This document shows positions 1 to 7,614 of a DNA stretch of 26,362 nucleotides, one piece after another. Made by a program: the position numbers and the translations under genes. Every line of letters begins with the position of its first letter. The first letter of the stretch is position 1. The notes under the pieces are model-generated. The model made no database searches, was not told the DNA's origin, and saw nothing but the letters and a program-made list of their open reading frames with translations. The stretch spans positions 1 through 26,362 of the forward strand of contig CAZCBJ010000026.1 in assembly GCA_964496705.1 (NCBI GenBank), read 5' to 3'. Origin of the DNA: CAZCBJ01 sp964496705. GTDB taxonomy: Bacteria; Chloroflexota; Anaerolineae; Anaerolineales; Anaerolineaceae.

Positions 1-222
1 CAGGAGCCAGGTGATGAACGAACGTTGCGGGTCATATCGCCGGATGGCCTGATACGCGCGCCAAAATGTTTCCTGGGCAGCGTCTTCCGCTTCCTGGGCG
101 TTTCCGAGCATGCGATAGCAGAGGTTATAGACCGGAGTCTGGTAGGTTTCTACAATCCGTTCAAAGGCCTCATCGTCGCCCTCCTGGGCGAGGCGCAGAT
201 ACTCAACGTCCAGTGTTCTCAA
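1..222 (-). CDS. ECF-type RNA polymerase sigma factor, N-terminal part (gene continues beyond window start)
   Basis: The visible 74 codons match sigma-70 region 2 of ECF (RpoE-like) sigma factors. They start with LRLAQEGDDEAFERIVE, followed by YNLCYRMLGNAQEAEDAAQE and FWRAYQAIRRYDP, the helices that bind the core enzyme and the -10 element. The DNA-binding region 4 lies outside the window. The open frame has no ATG, so the start is a TTG. AGGAG at 233..229 sits 6 bases before the TTG at 222..220; a second TTG at 225..223 would be only 3 bases away, so I prefer 222. Ahead of it lies the hairpin-rich non-coding stretch 223-548, which could be its leader. Such factors redirect RNA polymerase under specific cues, often with a downstream anti-sigma gene, which cannot be seen here. 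Family is clear, regulon unknown. Confidence 0.88.
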   Translation of the reverse strand, partial: MRTLDVEYLRLAQEGDDEAFERIVETYQTPVYNLCYRMLGNAQEAEDAAQETFWRAYQAIRRYDPQRSFITWLL

Positions 223-315
223 CAAATGCTCCTGATCTGCGGTTCTGTCAATATATACGCAGAAATCATGTTTCGGTTGCGCATTATCTCTGAACGATTA
301 TAAATTGAAATGAGA

Positions 316-344
316 TCGCCAGGCTTGTTTGACAAGCCTGGCGA
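316..344 (-). terminator. 12-bp perfect hairpin, possible intrinsic terminator on the minus strand
   Basis: TCGCCAGGCTTG at 316-327 and CAAGCCTGGCGA at 333-344 are perfect inverted repeats around a 5-base loop. On the minus strand the stem is followed by TCTCATTTCAATTT, a modest T-rich tail; on the plus strand there is no T run. No protein gene on either strand ends here, so as a terminator it would end a non-coding transcript or act as an attenuator ahead of the sigma factor gene. Confidence 0.45.
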
Positions 345-361
345 CCATCAGGGAGGGAATC

Positions 362-415
362 ACCGGATTAATAGAGGATCGCATGGGGGGGGCATGCGAT
401 ATTCAGTTATCCGGT
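362..415. repeat. Two-part inverted repeat with a homopolymeric G/C loop
   Basis: The outer arms ACCGGAT (362-368) and ATCCGGT (409-415) are perfect complements. Inside them ATCGCATG (378-385) and CATGCGAT (393-400) pair perfectly around a 7-base loop made only of G on the plus strand, hence only C on the minus strand. An asymmetric internal loop separates the two stems. Such a structure is unlikely by chance in a non-coding stretch and would fold well as RNA or extrude as a DNA cruciform. Confidence 0.6.
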
Positions 416-508
416 AAGACACCTTGTACCAATAATGTTTGCTCGGTGTCTTGTGGATAATATACACCATTTTTGTCTTATTTGTATTAAAAACGGCTTA
501 GAGTTTTC

Positions 509-538
509 CTGACTGGAGACGAATAGCTTGGTTATAAT
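509..538 (+). promoter_or_regulatory. Promoter of the glycosyltransferase gene
   Basis: A perfect -10 TATAAT lies at 533-538, with CTGACT (509-514) as a possible -35 at 18-base spacing. Transcription would start near 545, a few bases before the ATG at 549, so the mRNA would be almost leaderless. This argues against the in-frame TTG at 528, which lies upstream of the -10 box. Confidence 0.55.
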
Positions 539-548
539 TATCAATGAG

Positions 549-2531
549 ATGAAATCCAACCGCACACTGATCATCGGATTGGGAGCGCTTGCCTGGTGTT
601 TTGGCATGATTGCACTGTATTACGTCTCCCACAAACCGCTCACGATCGAATTTATCCTGGTGATTGGCAAAGCGATTTGGAGTCTGGTGGTTGCTTTAGG
701 GATAGGGTCGTTGGCGGGTGGGATTGGTAACCGACTGATGGCAAATCCTACATCATCAAAATTGACGAATATGAGTTTACAGTCCTGTGTTGGGTTGGGG
801 GTTCTATCATTAATTATCTTGATTTTTGGGTCAACCATTGGCTACTTGCGGGTCCTCCTGTTGATTGGGCTCCCTGGGATGATTTTTCTTTTCCGAAAAT
901 CCATCAGAGGCTGGTTGCGCCATTTTACCGACCTGCGCCAATTCTGGGTCGATAGCAGTAAATTTGGGCGAGTGATCGGCGGAGTGATTGGCATCCTTCT
1001 ATTGTTTAATTTGTTGATTGCTTTGGCACCCCCGGTCAAGTTTGATTCGTTGGTGTATCACCTGCTCCTCCCAAACGCTTATTTACTGGAGGGGCGGGTG
1101 GCTTATTTCCCCTGGATTGTGATGACCGGCATGCCGCAGAACGCCGAGATGTTGTACACATTGGCAATCGTCTGGGGTGGTAATACCGCTGCGACAGCCC
1201 TGGGCTGGCTGTTTGGTGTGCTCACCTTGGTCGGGTTGATGGCATATCTGCAAAATAAATTCAATTATTTGACCGCATGGGTCTGCGCGGCGGTATTACT
1301 AAGCGGCTACACCACGACATTGGTGATGGCCTGGGGTTATGTGGACTGGCTGGTCATGCTGGCTGGATTATGCGCATTAGTTTGCATGGACGAGTGGCGG
1401 GTGAACGGAAATTGGCGGATGTTGGGATGGGGGGGGGTGTTCACCGGTCTGGCAGTGGGCAGCAAATACACGTCGTTTGTGCTGGGGATCGCCGGGATTG
1501 CGGCACTCAGTTGGCATGCCTGGAAAGAGCAAAGGTCCTGGCTAAGAGGGATCATCTGGTACGGGTTACCGGCGGTCCTGGCATCCTTCGCCTGGTTCCT
1601 GAAAAATTTGATTACCACCGGCAATCCGCTGTATCCTTTCCTGTTCCCTGCCGGAGCGGTGACGCCCGTGCGTATCTCAGTGTATCAGAACCTGGTCCCC
1701 TGGGGGAACTGGCTCGACCTATTCCTTTTGCCCATTCGCGCCACCTACCTCGGCCACGACGGAGCGGATGGCTACATGGCGTCCATTGGACCGTTGTTGG
1801 TAGGGCTGGGTGCTTTGTTCTGGCTGGGCTGGAGAGGACGTGCGCTGGAGCAGCGAAAAAGCCTGGAGAATGCGTTTGTTATTTCGTTGGCAGGCTTGCT
1901 CATATGGGGGGTGGGGAACCGTTTGAGCGGGAATTTGATCCAAACGCGGTATTATTTTTCGATTTTTCCAGCATTTGTTTTCCTGGCGGCAGCGGGATTT
2001 GATGCCGTGAGGCAACTGATCATTCCGGGCGTACGTTTACAGCGGATCTTCTTAGCGCTGGTGCTGCTGGTTGTGAGCCTAAACACCATTGAGGTGGGCA
2101 GACTGGTCATTCGACAGGGAGTCTTCCAATATCTGAGCGGAACCAGAAGCGAAGAGGATTATATTGCCGACAATTTGGGTTGGTACCAGTTGGCCATGCA
2201 AGCGGTGCGAGAATTGCCTGAGGGCAAACAGACATTGATGCTATTTGAAGGCCGCAGCCTGTACTGCTATCCGCGGTGCGCGCCGGATGAAATATTGGAC
2301 CGGTGGAAACGAGAACTACATGAGTTTAAATCTGCGCAGGCAATTCGCATGCACTGGAAAGAATTGGGCTTTACCCATATTTTATATTACCGATCCGGGG
2401 CCGAATTTCTGGTCGAAGCCGGCGACCCGCACCATACAGCCGATGACCTGGCTGAGCTACAGGCTTTTTTGAAGACTTTGCCAGCACCAATTGACTTTGG
2501 GGCAGTTTACCAGCTATACTCATTAGAATGA
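549..2531 (+). CDS. Polytopic membrane glycosyltransferase, GT39/RgtA-D-like (GT-C fold)
   Basis: A 660-residue protein with many hydrophobic segments across roughly the first 510 residues and a soluble C-terminal region of about 140 residues. After the first membrane helices comes PPVKFDSLVYHLLLPNAYLL; an acidic residue followed by Y-H in this first large loop is typical of GT39/ArnT-like enzymes, which move a sugar from a polyprenyl-phosphate donor onto lipid, glycan or protein outside the membrane. Further typical pieces are GLAVGSKYTSF and LKNLITTGNPLYPFLFP. The ATG at 549 was chosen because a TATAAT lies just before it; a TTG at 528 is in frame. The next gene starts 24 bases downstream. 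Donor and acceptor cannot be inferred. The family call is good, the substrate unknown. Confidence 0.75.
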   Translation: MKSNRTLIIGLGALAWCFGMIALYYVSHKPLTIEFILVIGKAIWSLVVALGIGSLAGGIGNRLMANPTSSKLTNMSLQSCVGLGVLSLIILIFGSTIGYLRVLLLIGLPGMIFLFRKSIRGWLRHFTDLRQFWVDSSKFGRVIGGVIGILLLFNLLIALAPPVKFDSLVYHLLLPNAYLLEGRVAYFPWIVMTGMPQNAEMLYTLAIVWGGNTAATALGWLFGVLTLVGLMAYLQNKFNYLTAWVCAAVLLSGYTTTLVMAWGYVDWLVMLAGLCALVCMDEWRVNGNWRMLGWGGVFTGLAVGSKYTSFVLGIAGIAALSWHAWKEQRSWLRGIIWYGLPAVLASFAWFLKNLITTGNPLYPFLFPAGAVTPVRISVYQNLVPWGNWLDLFLLPIRATYLGHDGADGYMASIGPLLVGLGALFWLGWRGRALEQRKSLENAFVISLAGLLIWGVGNRLSGNLIQTRYYFSIFPAFVFLAAAGFDAVRQLIIPGVRLQRIFLALVLLVVSLNTIEVGRLVIRQGVFQYLSGTRSEEDYIADNLGWYQLAMQAVRELPEGKQTLMLFEGRSLYCYPRCAPDEILDRWKRELHEFKSAQAIRMHWKELGFTHILYYRSGAEFLVEAGDPHHTADDLAELQAFLKTLPAPIDFGAVYQLYSLE

Positions 2532-2555
2532 TGCTTGATATCCAGGAGAGACGAG

Positions 2556-5081
2556 ATGGCAATCAATAAAAATTTCTTTTTGGGGGGAGTGGTGGATCGC
2601 AATACCGGAAAATTGACCGAGGGCAAACTTGAGTATGACCCGGCCAATCTGACCACGCATGCTGTGATCACCGGCATGACCGGTTCGGGAAAGACCGGCC
2701 TGGGTATTATTATGCTGGAGGAGGCAGCCCTGCACGGCATCCCTGCGCTGATTGTGGATCCAAAAGGCGATCTGACCAACCTGCTGCTGCATTTTCCGGA
2801 CCTGCTGCCCTCCGATTTTGAGCCGTGGATTGACCCGGATCTGAGCGGGCGTCTGGGAAAACCATTAAACACCATCGCGGAGGAAACCGCGCAGCGGTGG
2901 AAGCAGGGGTTGGCTGATTGGGGCTTGGGGCGCGAAGATCTCCTGGCATTGTATTCGGCAGCCAAATACACCATTTTTACGCCTGGTTCAACCTCAGGGG
3001 TGCCGATTAATATCCTGGCGTCTTTTGAGGCACCTGAAATCAATTGGGAAGAAAACAAGGAAATCATTCGAGAAAAGGTCTCTTCCACCATCACTGCCTT
3101 ATTGGGATTAATTGGATTACAGGATATCGATCCGCTGCGTTCGCGCGAGCATATCCTCCTTTCCAATCTGCTCGAGATGGCCTGGAGCAAGGGGCAGGAT
3201 TTGGATTTAAGTGAGTTGATCCTGCAGGTGCAAAACCCGCCCATTCAACGCTTGGGAGCGTTTCCCATCGAAAATTTCTTTCCCGAAAAAGACCGCCTCA
3301 ACCTGGCCATGCTGTTAAACAACTTCCTAGCCTCGCCGTCCTTCCAAACCTGGATGGAGGGTGAGACACTCAATATCTCTGCCCTGTTATACACACCAGA
3401 TGGAAAACCACGCCACAGCATTTTCTACCTGGCTCACCTGAATGAAAACGAGCGCATGTTTTTTGTGACTCTTTTATTTGCGGCGGTCGAAAGTTGGATG
3501 CGTGCCCAGCGCGGGACAAGTGGATTAAGAGCCATGTTGTATTTTGATGAAATTTTGGGGTATTTACCGCCCATTGCAAATCCTCCTTCCCGGCCTATTC
3601 TACTGCGCATGTTAAAACAGGCGCGAGCGTTTGGGGTTGGTTTGATACTTGCCACCCAGAATCCGGTGGACCTGGATTACAAGGCGCTCTCCAATTGCGG
3701 TACTTGGGCGATCGGTCGTTTGCAGACTGAAAGGGATAAGCTGCGATTGTTGGATGGCCTGGAAAGCCTGACCGGCGGGATCAACCGCTCGGAATTCGAT
3801 AAAACCATTTCGGGTCTGGCGAAACGGGTGTTCCTGTTCCACAGCGTGCATGAGCCTGCGCCGCGACTGCTGCAGACCCGCTGGTGTTTGAATTACCTGG
3901 CCGGTCCACTCACCCGAACCCAAATTCCCGCCTTGAATCAATTGCCTAAAGCTGCCAGCCCTGTCTCCACGCTGCGTGGTGAAAGTGCGACCACACCCGC
4001 ATCTGCAATTCCTGCGGCAGCGGTTCAGGCTGTGCAATCCCAACCGATCACACAGGCTGTATCACCCCGGGAAAAGTCGGATTTCTCCACCACCCGCCCT
4101 GCCGTCCCGGGTGCTGTCACCGAGTTCTTCTTGAGCAATCAACTGGGGGTCAGTGAAGCCATGTCGGCAGCCCAGATCACCATGCAAACCAATTTACAAC
4201 CCGAAGGCGTCCTGTACCGCGCCGCTTTGCTGGCGCAGGCAGAGGCCAGATATTCAGCTCGTAAATTTAATCTTGATCAGATCCAAAAACGGTCCACCCT
4301 GGTATTTGATTTGCGTGGGAATCTGGTGACCTGGGACAAATGGGTCTGGTCAGAGTTTACCCATGATCAATTACATGCAGACCCGCTTCCTCAAGCACGG
4401 TTTGCGGCCGTGCCTGGTTTTCTGATGGATGAGCGCCGTCTACCAGCCATCCAGCGCGATTTCATCGACTGGGTGTACCGTACCGGGACCATCCAGATAC
4501 AAGCCAATGAAGCACTAAAAGTCTATGCGGGACCGGATGTGTCGACGGCCGCATTCCGCGATCTTTGCAGTGACGCCGCCCGGGCGATGGTGGAGGGTGA
4601 AAAGAACAAGGTGGAGGCGAAATATACGCCGCGGATTGCTGCTTTGCGCCAGAGGGTAAAACAGGCCGAGTTGGCAGTTGAAGAGCAGAAAGATGAGGTT
4701 GACCAGCGCGGGCTGGAGCAGTTGGGAGCGATTGGTGAGTTGGGATTAAGCCTGATCAGTAAACGCAAGCGCAGTATTTCAACAACCCTGAGCAAAAGCC
4801 GGATGAAAAAACAGGCGCAGGCAGATCTCAAAGAATTGCGACAACGACTGACCGCTTTGCAGGAGCAATTAAAGGACTTGGAAGCTGAACGTGATGAAGC
4901 CATCCGTCAGACACAAACCAACCTTGCCCAAGTGGTGGGACAGATCAGCCAGGTGCCGCTGCCGCTGAAAAAGACGGACATCTACATGGAATTCTTTGGT
5001 GTTGTCTGGCTGCCTTATTATCTGGTGAGAGTTACCAACCAGTTGCAGGAGGTGCCAGCCTTTCCCCGCGCGATGAAATAA
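2556..5081 (+). CDS. HerA/DUF87-type P-loop ATPase with C-terminal coiled coil
   Basis: The 841-residue protein has a Walker A motif GMTGSGKT at residues 40-47, a following segment ALIVDPKGDLTNLLLHFPDL, a Walker B-like LYFDE near residue 330, and LILATQNPVDLDYKALSN, the sensor region of HerA/FtsK-like motor ATPases. From about residue 470 to 520 runs an alanine/proline/threonine-rich linker, and residues about 680-785 are charged and heptad-like, consistent with a long coiled coil. It ends with a hydrophobic but not clearly membrane segment (FFGVVWLPYYLV). The start follows AGGAGA at a normal distance; a TTG at 2535 is in frame but worse. This layout belongs to a widespread but poorly characterised bacterial ATPase family. 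The motor fold suggests DNA translocation, but no nuclease partner (NurA-like) or defence gene is adjacent, so the function is open. Confidence 0.8.
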   Translation: MAINKNFFLGGVVDRNTGKLTEGKLEYDPANLTTHAVITGMTGSGKTGLGIIMLEEAALHGIPALIVDPKGDLTNLLLHFPDLLPSDFEPWIDPDLSGRLGKPLNTIAEETAQRWKQGLADWGLGREDLLALYSAAKYTIFTPGSTSGVPINILASFEAPEINWEENKEIIREKVSSTITALLGLIGLQDIDPLRSREHILLSNLLEMAWSKGQDLDLSELILQVQNPPIQRLGAFPIENFFPEKDRLNLAMLLNNFLASPSFQTWMEGETLNISALLYTPDGKPRHSIFYLAHLNENERMFFVTLLFAAVESWMRAQRGTSGLRAMLYFDEILGYLPPIANPPSRPILLRMLKQARAFGVGLILATQNPVDLDYKALSNCGTWAIGRLQTERDKLRLLDGLESLTGGINRSEFDKTISGLAKRVFLFHSVHEPAPRLLQTRWCLNYLAGPLTRTQIPALNQLPKAASPVSTLRGESATTPASAIPAAAVQAVQSQPITQAVSPREKSDFSTTRPAVPGAVTEFFLSNQLGVSEAMSAAQITMQTNLQPEGVLYRAALLAQAEARYSARKFNLDQIQKRSTLVFDLRGNLVTWDKWVWSEFTHDQLHADPLPQARFAAVPGFLMDERRLPAIQRDFIDWVYRTGTIQIQANEALKVYAGPDVSTAAFRDLCSDAARAMVEGEKNKVEAKYTPRIAALRQRVKQAELAVEEQKDEVDQRGLEQLGAIGELGLSLISKRKRSISTTLSKSRMKKQAQADLKELRQRLTALQEQLKDLEAERDEAIRQTQTNLAQVVGQISQVPLPLKKTDIYMEFFGVVWLPYYLVRVTNQLQEVPAFPRAMK

Positions 5082-5117
5082 TCTCGGGTAAGCGCTGGAC
5101 ATGAAGCAGAGAATTCC

Positions 5118-6641
5118 TTGAGCGCAAAGTATCTGCTGGCAGTGGATATCGGTACGCAGAGCAACCGGGCTGCGCTGGTGGATTTATCTGGCAAGGTTGT
5201 GGCGATATCATCTATCCAACTGGATATGATCAGTCCAGTTCCAGGCTGGGCGGAGCAGGATGCACGCGGGTGGTGGACCAACACGGTTGCCAACATTCGC
5301 AACCTGTTGGCGCATGAAGATGTCAGCGGAACCGACATTCTGGGCGTGGCAGCTTGCGGGCAGATGCATGCGGCTATTCCATTGAATCGCCAGGGCGAGG
5401 TGCTGCTACCGAGGGTGCAGTTGTGGTGTGATAAACGCGGCGCCGGGTTGATCGATGATTATGCACCCCGACTCAACACCTCTGAGGCGTTGAAACAGGT
5501 CGGAAATATGCCCACGCCAGCCTGGTGGGGATGGAAAATCAAATGGGTGCAGACTCATCAACCGGATATATTTCAGGCAACTTGGCAATTCTTGACGGCG
5601 CCTGCGTACATCGCCTACCAGTTGACCGGTGAGACTGCCATTGATGAATCAGAGGCGTCCGGTGCTTATCTGATGGCTGTGGAGACCGGGGATTGGTCGC
5701 CAGAAATGCTGACTCGGATGGAGATTCCGCTGGAAAAGCTGCCACCAGTACGTCCATCGGGGTTGTGCATTGGCAGTGTCACGCCTGAGGCAGCACGCGC
5801 AACAGGATTGATCGCTGGTACACCTGTGGCCGCTGGGGCGGGGGATATGCTCGCGGCATTACTGGCTGCGGGACTTACCCGAGCCGGGCAGGCGGTGGAT
5901 ATCACCGGCACATCTGGAATCATCAATGTGTTTTCACAAGAACCCATTTTCGATCCAAGATTGATGAACCTGCATCATTGTCTACCGGGTTGGATTGTGT
6001 TCGGTATCACCGACTCTGGGGGTGGATCGTTGAAATGGTTTCGCAATGCGGTTTGCCAGGAAGAGATGGAAAATGAAAAGATTACAGGTGTTTCCGCCTA
6101 TCAAATCCTGGATCAAAAGGCTGCAGGGGTCGAACCAGGTTGTGAAGGCCTTTTATTTTTTCCTTACCTACAGGGCGAGCGCACACTGGGCAGTCCACTT
6201 TCCAAAGGCGTTTTCTTTGGGCTGACCCCGCGCTCCGGCAAAGGGGCCATGGCGCGCGCGATCATGGAAGGCGTGGTGTTTGAATTACGGCGCTCGCTGG
6301 AAATCATCGAGGCATCTGGAATGCAGGTCAATCAGGTGCGTGCGGTCGGCGGTGGAGGGCAAAGTGAATTCTGGTGCCAAATACGAGCGGACATCTACCA
6401 GAAGCCCGTCGTCATGTTGAAGACTTTCGAAGGAGGGGTGCTGGGGTCGGCGATCTTGGCTGGTATGGCGGCGGGAATATTTTCCGATTTATCAAGCGCC
6501 GCAGATCAATTTGTCCATGTGGATCGTATTTTGCAGCCGAACCGCTCCTTATCAAGCCGATATGACCGGATGTTCGAGGTCTATAAAGACCTTCACGACC
6601 GCATGCTCTCCCCGTTTGAGACGATGGCGAGGCTTGGGTAG
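5118..6641 (+). CDS. FGGY-family carbohydrate kinase, xylulokinase-like
   Basis: This 507-residue protein has both actin-fold halves of FGGY kinases: LAVDIGTQSNRAALVDLSG at the N-terminus (phosphate-binding loop), GQMHAAIPLN (the GQMHG position of xylulokinases), GAGDMLAALLAAG with the catalytic-type aspartate, DITGTSGIINVF, and the C-terminal signature VGGGGQSEFWCQIRADIYQ. It should phosphorylate a sugar or polyol with ATP in the cytoplasm. The length equals that of xylulokinases (about 500), but there is no xylose isomerase or sugar transporter nearby, so D-xylulose is only the best guess. The frame has no ATG between the upstream stop at 5079 and the TTG at 5118, so a TTG start with a weak ribosome site is used. 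Its stop is one base from the stop of the convergent recR. Confidence 0.82.
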   Translation: MSAKYLLAVDIGTQSNRAALVDLSGKVVAISSIQLDMISPVPGWAEQDARGWWTNTVANIRNLLAHEDVSGTDILGVAACGQMHAAIPLNRQGEVLLPRVQLWCDKRGAGLIDDYAPRLNTSEALKQVGNMPTPAWWGWKIKWVQTHQPDIFQATWQFLTAPAYIAYQLTGETAIDESEASGAYLMAVETGDWSPEMLTRMEIPLEKLPPVRPSGLCIGSVTPEAARATGLIAGTPVAAGAGDMLAALLAAGLTRAGQAVDITGTSGIINVFSQEPIFDPRLMNLHHCLPGWIVFGITDSGGGSLKWFRNAVCQEEMENEKITGVSAYQILDQKAAGVEPGCEGLLFFPYLQGERTLGSPLSKGVFFGLTPRSGKGAMARAIMEGVVFELRRSLEIIEASGMQVNQVRAVGGGGQSEFWCQIRADIYQKPVVMLKTFEGGVLGSAILAGMAAGIFSDLSSAADQFVHVDRILQPNRSLSSRYDRMFEVYKDLHDRMLSPFETMARLG

Positions 6642-6642
6642 C

Positions 6643-7248
6643 TTACAATTCCTGGCGTCCTGAGAGAGCTCTCAGCAAAGTAGTCTGGTCCACATATTCC
6701 AGATCACCACCCATGGGCAAGCCGCGGGCAAGGCGAGTGATGCGAATGTTGAATGAGTGCAATTGCTGGTTGAGATACAACGCGGTGGCATCACCTTCCA
6801 TGCTTGGATTGGTCGCCAAAATCACCTCGTTGATTTCGCCAAGGCGAACCCGTTCAATCAACGAACGGATCTGAATATCCTCCGGGCCAACCCCTTCGAT
6901 GGGTGACAGCACGCCGTGCAATACATGGTATTTCCCGGGAAATGCGGCCGTGCGCTCAAACGCCAGCACGTCCAATGGTTCCTCGACCACACAAATGATG
7001 CTTCCATCTCGGCGTTCGTCAGCACAGATTTCGCACATTTCACGACCAGCGCTGGTGATGTTGAAACAGACCGGGCAGAAAATGGTGTTGGCTTTCAGCC
7101 CGACCAACGCTGCCGCAAGGTTCTGAGACAATTCGTCAGGGGCGCGGAGCAGGAAAAAAGCCAGGCGAGATGCCGATTTTGGCCCAATCCCTGGCAGACG
7201 TTCCAACGCATTGATCAACTGATCAATTGACTCGGGCAGGATCGGCAT
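6643..7248 (-). CDS. recR: Recombination mediator protein RecR
   Basis: The 201-residue protein has the RecR domain order. An N-terminal helix-hairpin-helix (LERLPGIGPKSASRLAFFLL) is followed by a C4 zinc finger (CPVC then CEIC, ten residues between the pairs) and a Toprim domain with IICVVEEPLDVLAFERT and NPSMEGDATALYL. It ends with ITRLARGLPMGGDLEYVD, a hallmark of the family. With RecO and RecF it loads RecA onto gapped DNA. The length matches the usual 195-200 residues. The ATG follows AGGATCAGGC, and the gene begins 8 bases after ybaB, so it is the last gene of the dnaX-ybaB-recR unit found in many bacteria. Confidence 0.97.
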   Translation of the reverse strand: MPILPESIDQLINALERLPGIGPKSASRLAFFLLRAPDELSQNLAAALVGLKANTIFCPVCFNITSAGREMCEICADERRDGSIICVVEEPLDVLAFERTAAFPGKYHVLHGVLSPIEGVGPEDIQIRSLIERVRLGEINEVILATNPSMEGDATALYLNQQLHSFNIRITRLARGLPMGGDLEYVDQTTLLRALSGRQEL

Positions 7249-7256
7249 GCCTGATC

Positions 7257-7595
7257 CTAGAATCCGAGGCCGGGTATCCCGCCCGCCAACGGCCCCATGC
7301 GCTCTTCCTGTAATTTGCGCGATTGGTCTAATGCCAGATTGACTCCGCTGAGGATCAGATCCTGCAGCATCTCGGCATCGGCATCTTTTAGCAGCTCAGG
7401 ATCTATTTCAATTCCTTTGCAGTGTTGGTCGCCGCTCATGGTGATCTTGATCGCTCCACCCCCCACACTGGCGGTGACCGTCTCCACGGCTAACTGAGCC
7501 TGAATGGCTTCCATTTGCTCCTGCATCCTGCGCAGCTGCTGCATCATCCCGCCACCACTCGGGTTTCCTGCTGGTCTGTTGTAACCTTTTGCCAT
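7257..7595 (-). CDS. ybaB: YbaB/EbfC family nucleoid-associated protein
   Basis: This is a 112-residue protein with the usual YbaB layout. A glycine-rich start is followed by a helix of the type MMQQLRRMQEQMEAIQAQL, then strands VTASVGGGAIKITMSGDQHCKGIEIDP and a second helix (EMLQDLILSGVNLALDQSRKL). The family forms dimers that bind DNA without strong sequence preference. GAGGTG stands before the ATG. It sits 19 bases after dnaX and 8 before recR, the standard order, so co-transcription is very likely. Confidence 0.95.
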   Translation of the reverse strand: MAKGYNRPAGNPSGGGMMQQLRRMQEQMEAIQAQLAVETVTASVGGGAIKITMSGDQHCKGIEIDPELLKDADAEMLQDLILSGVNLALDQSRKLQEERMGPLAGGIPGLGF

Positions 7596-7614
7596 CTTTC
7601 ACCTCACCAATCAG

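Larger units (their letters stand above)
303..455 (-). ncRNA. Candidate structured small RNA or structured leader, three consecutive hairpins
   Basis: No gene is seen between 223 and 548, but three inverted repeats stand almost end to end. Read on the minus strand they are an 8-bp stem (452..445 with 423..416), a two-part stem with a C7 apical loop (415..362), and a 12-bp stem (344..316) followed by a T-rich tail. A TATATT at 464..459 could be a -10 box placing a start near 452, just where the first stem begins; no good -35 is seen. This may be an independent small RNA ended by the last hairpin, or the 5' leader of the sigma factor gene. Strand and boundaries are inference; the inverted repeats are seen directly. 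Confidence 0.4.

Noticed and set aside
528..530. TTG at 528 as the start of the glycosyltransferase
   Set aside because: It lies upstream of the TATAAT at 533-538, so a transcript from that promoter would not include it; the ATG at 549 was preferred.
407..607. 66-codon minus-strand frame across the hairpin region and the start of the glycosyltransferase gene
   Set aside because: It runs through the inverted repeats and antisense to a clear gene, without a ribosome site or family resemblance.
1277..2002. A 241-codon open frame on the plus strand inside the glycosyltransferase gene
   Set aside because: It has no family resemblance, no ribosome site and unusual composition; the glycosyltransferase frame is clearly the coding one.
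2535..2537. TTG at 2535 as start of the ATPase gene
   Set aside because: It is next to the upstream stop and has no ribosome site, while the ATG at 2556 follows AGGAGA at a normal distance.
3612..4043. A 143-codon minus-strand frame antisense to the ATPase gene
   Set aside because: Shadow of the ATPase coding strand; no recognisable motif or start signal.
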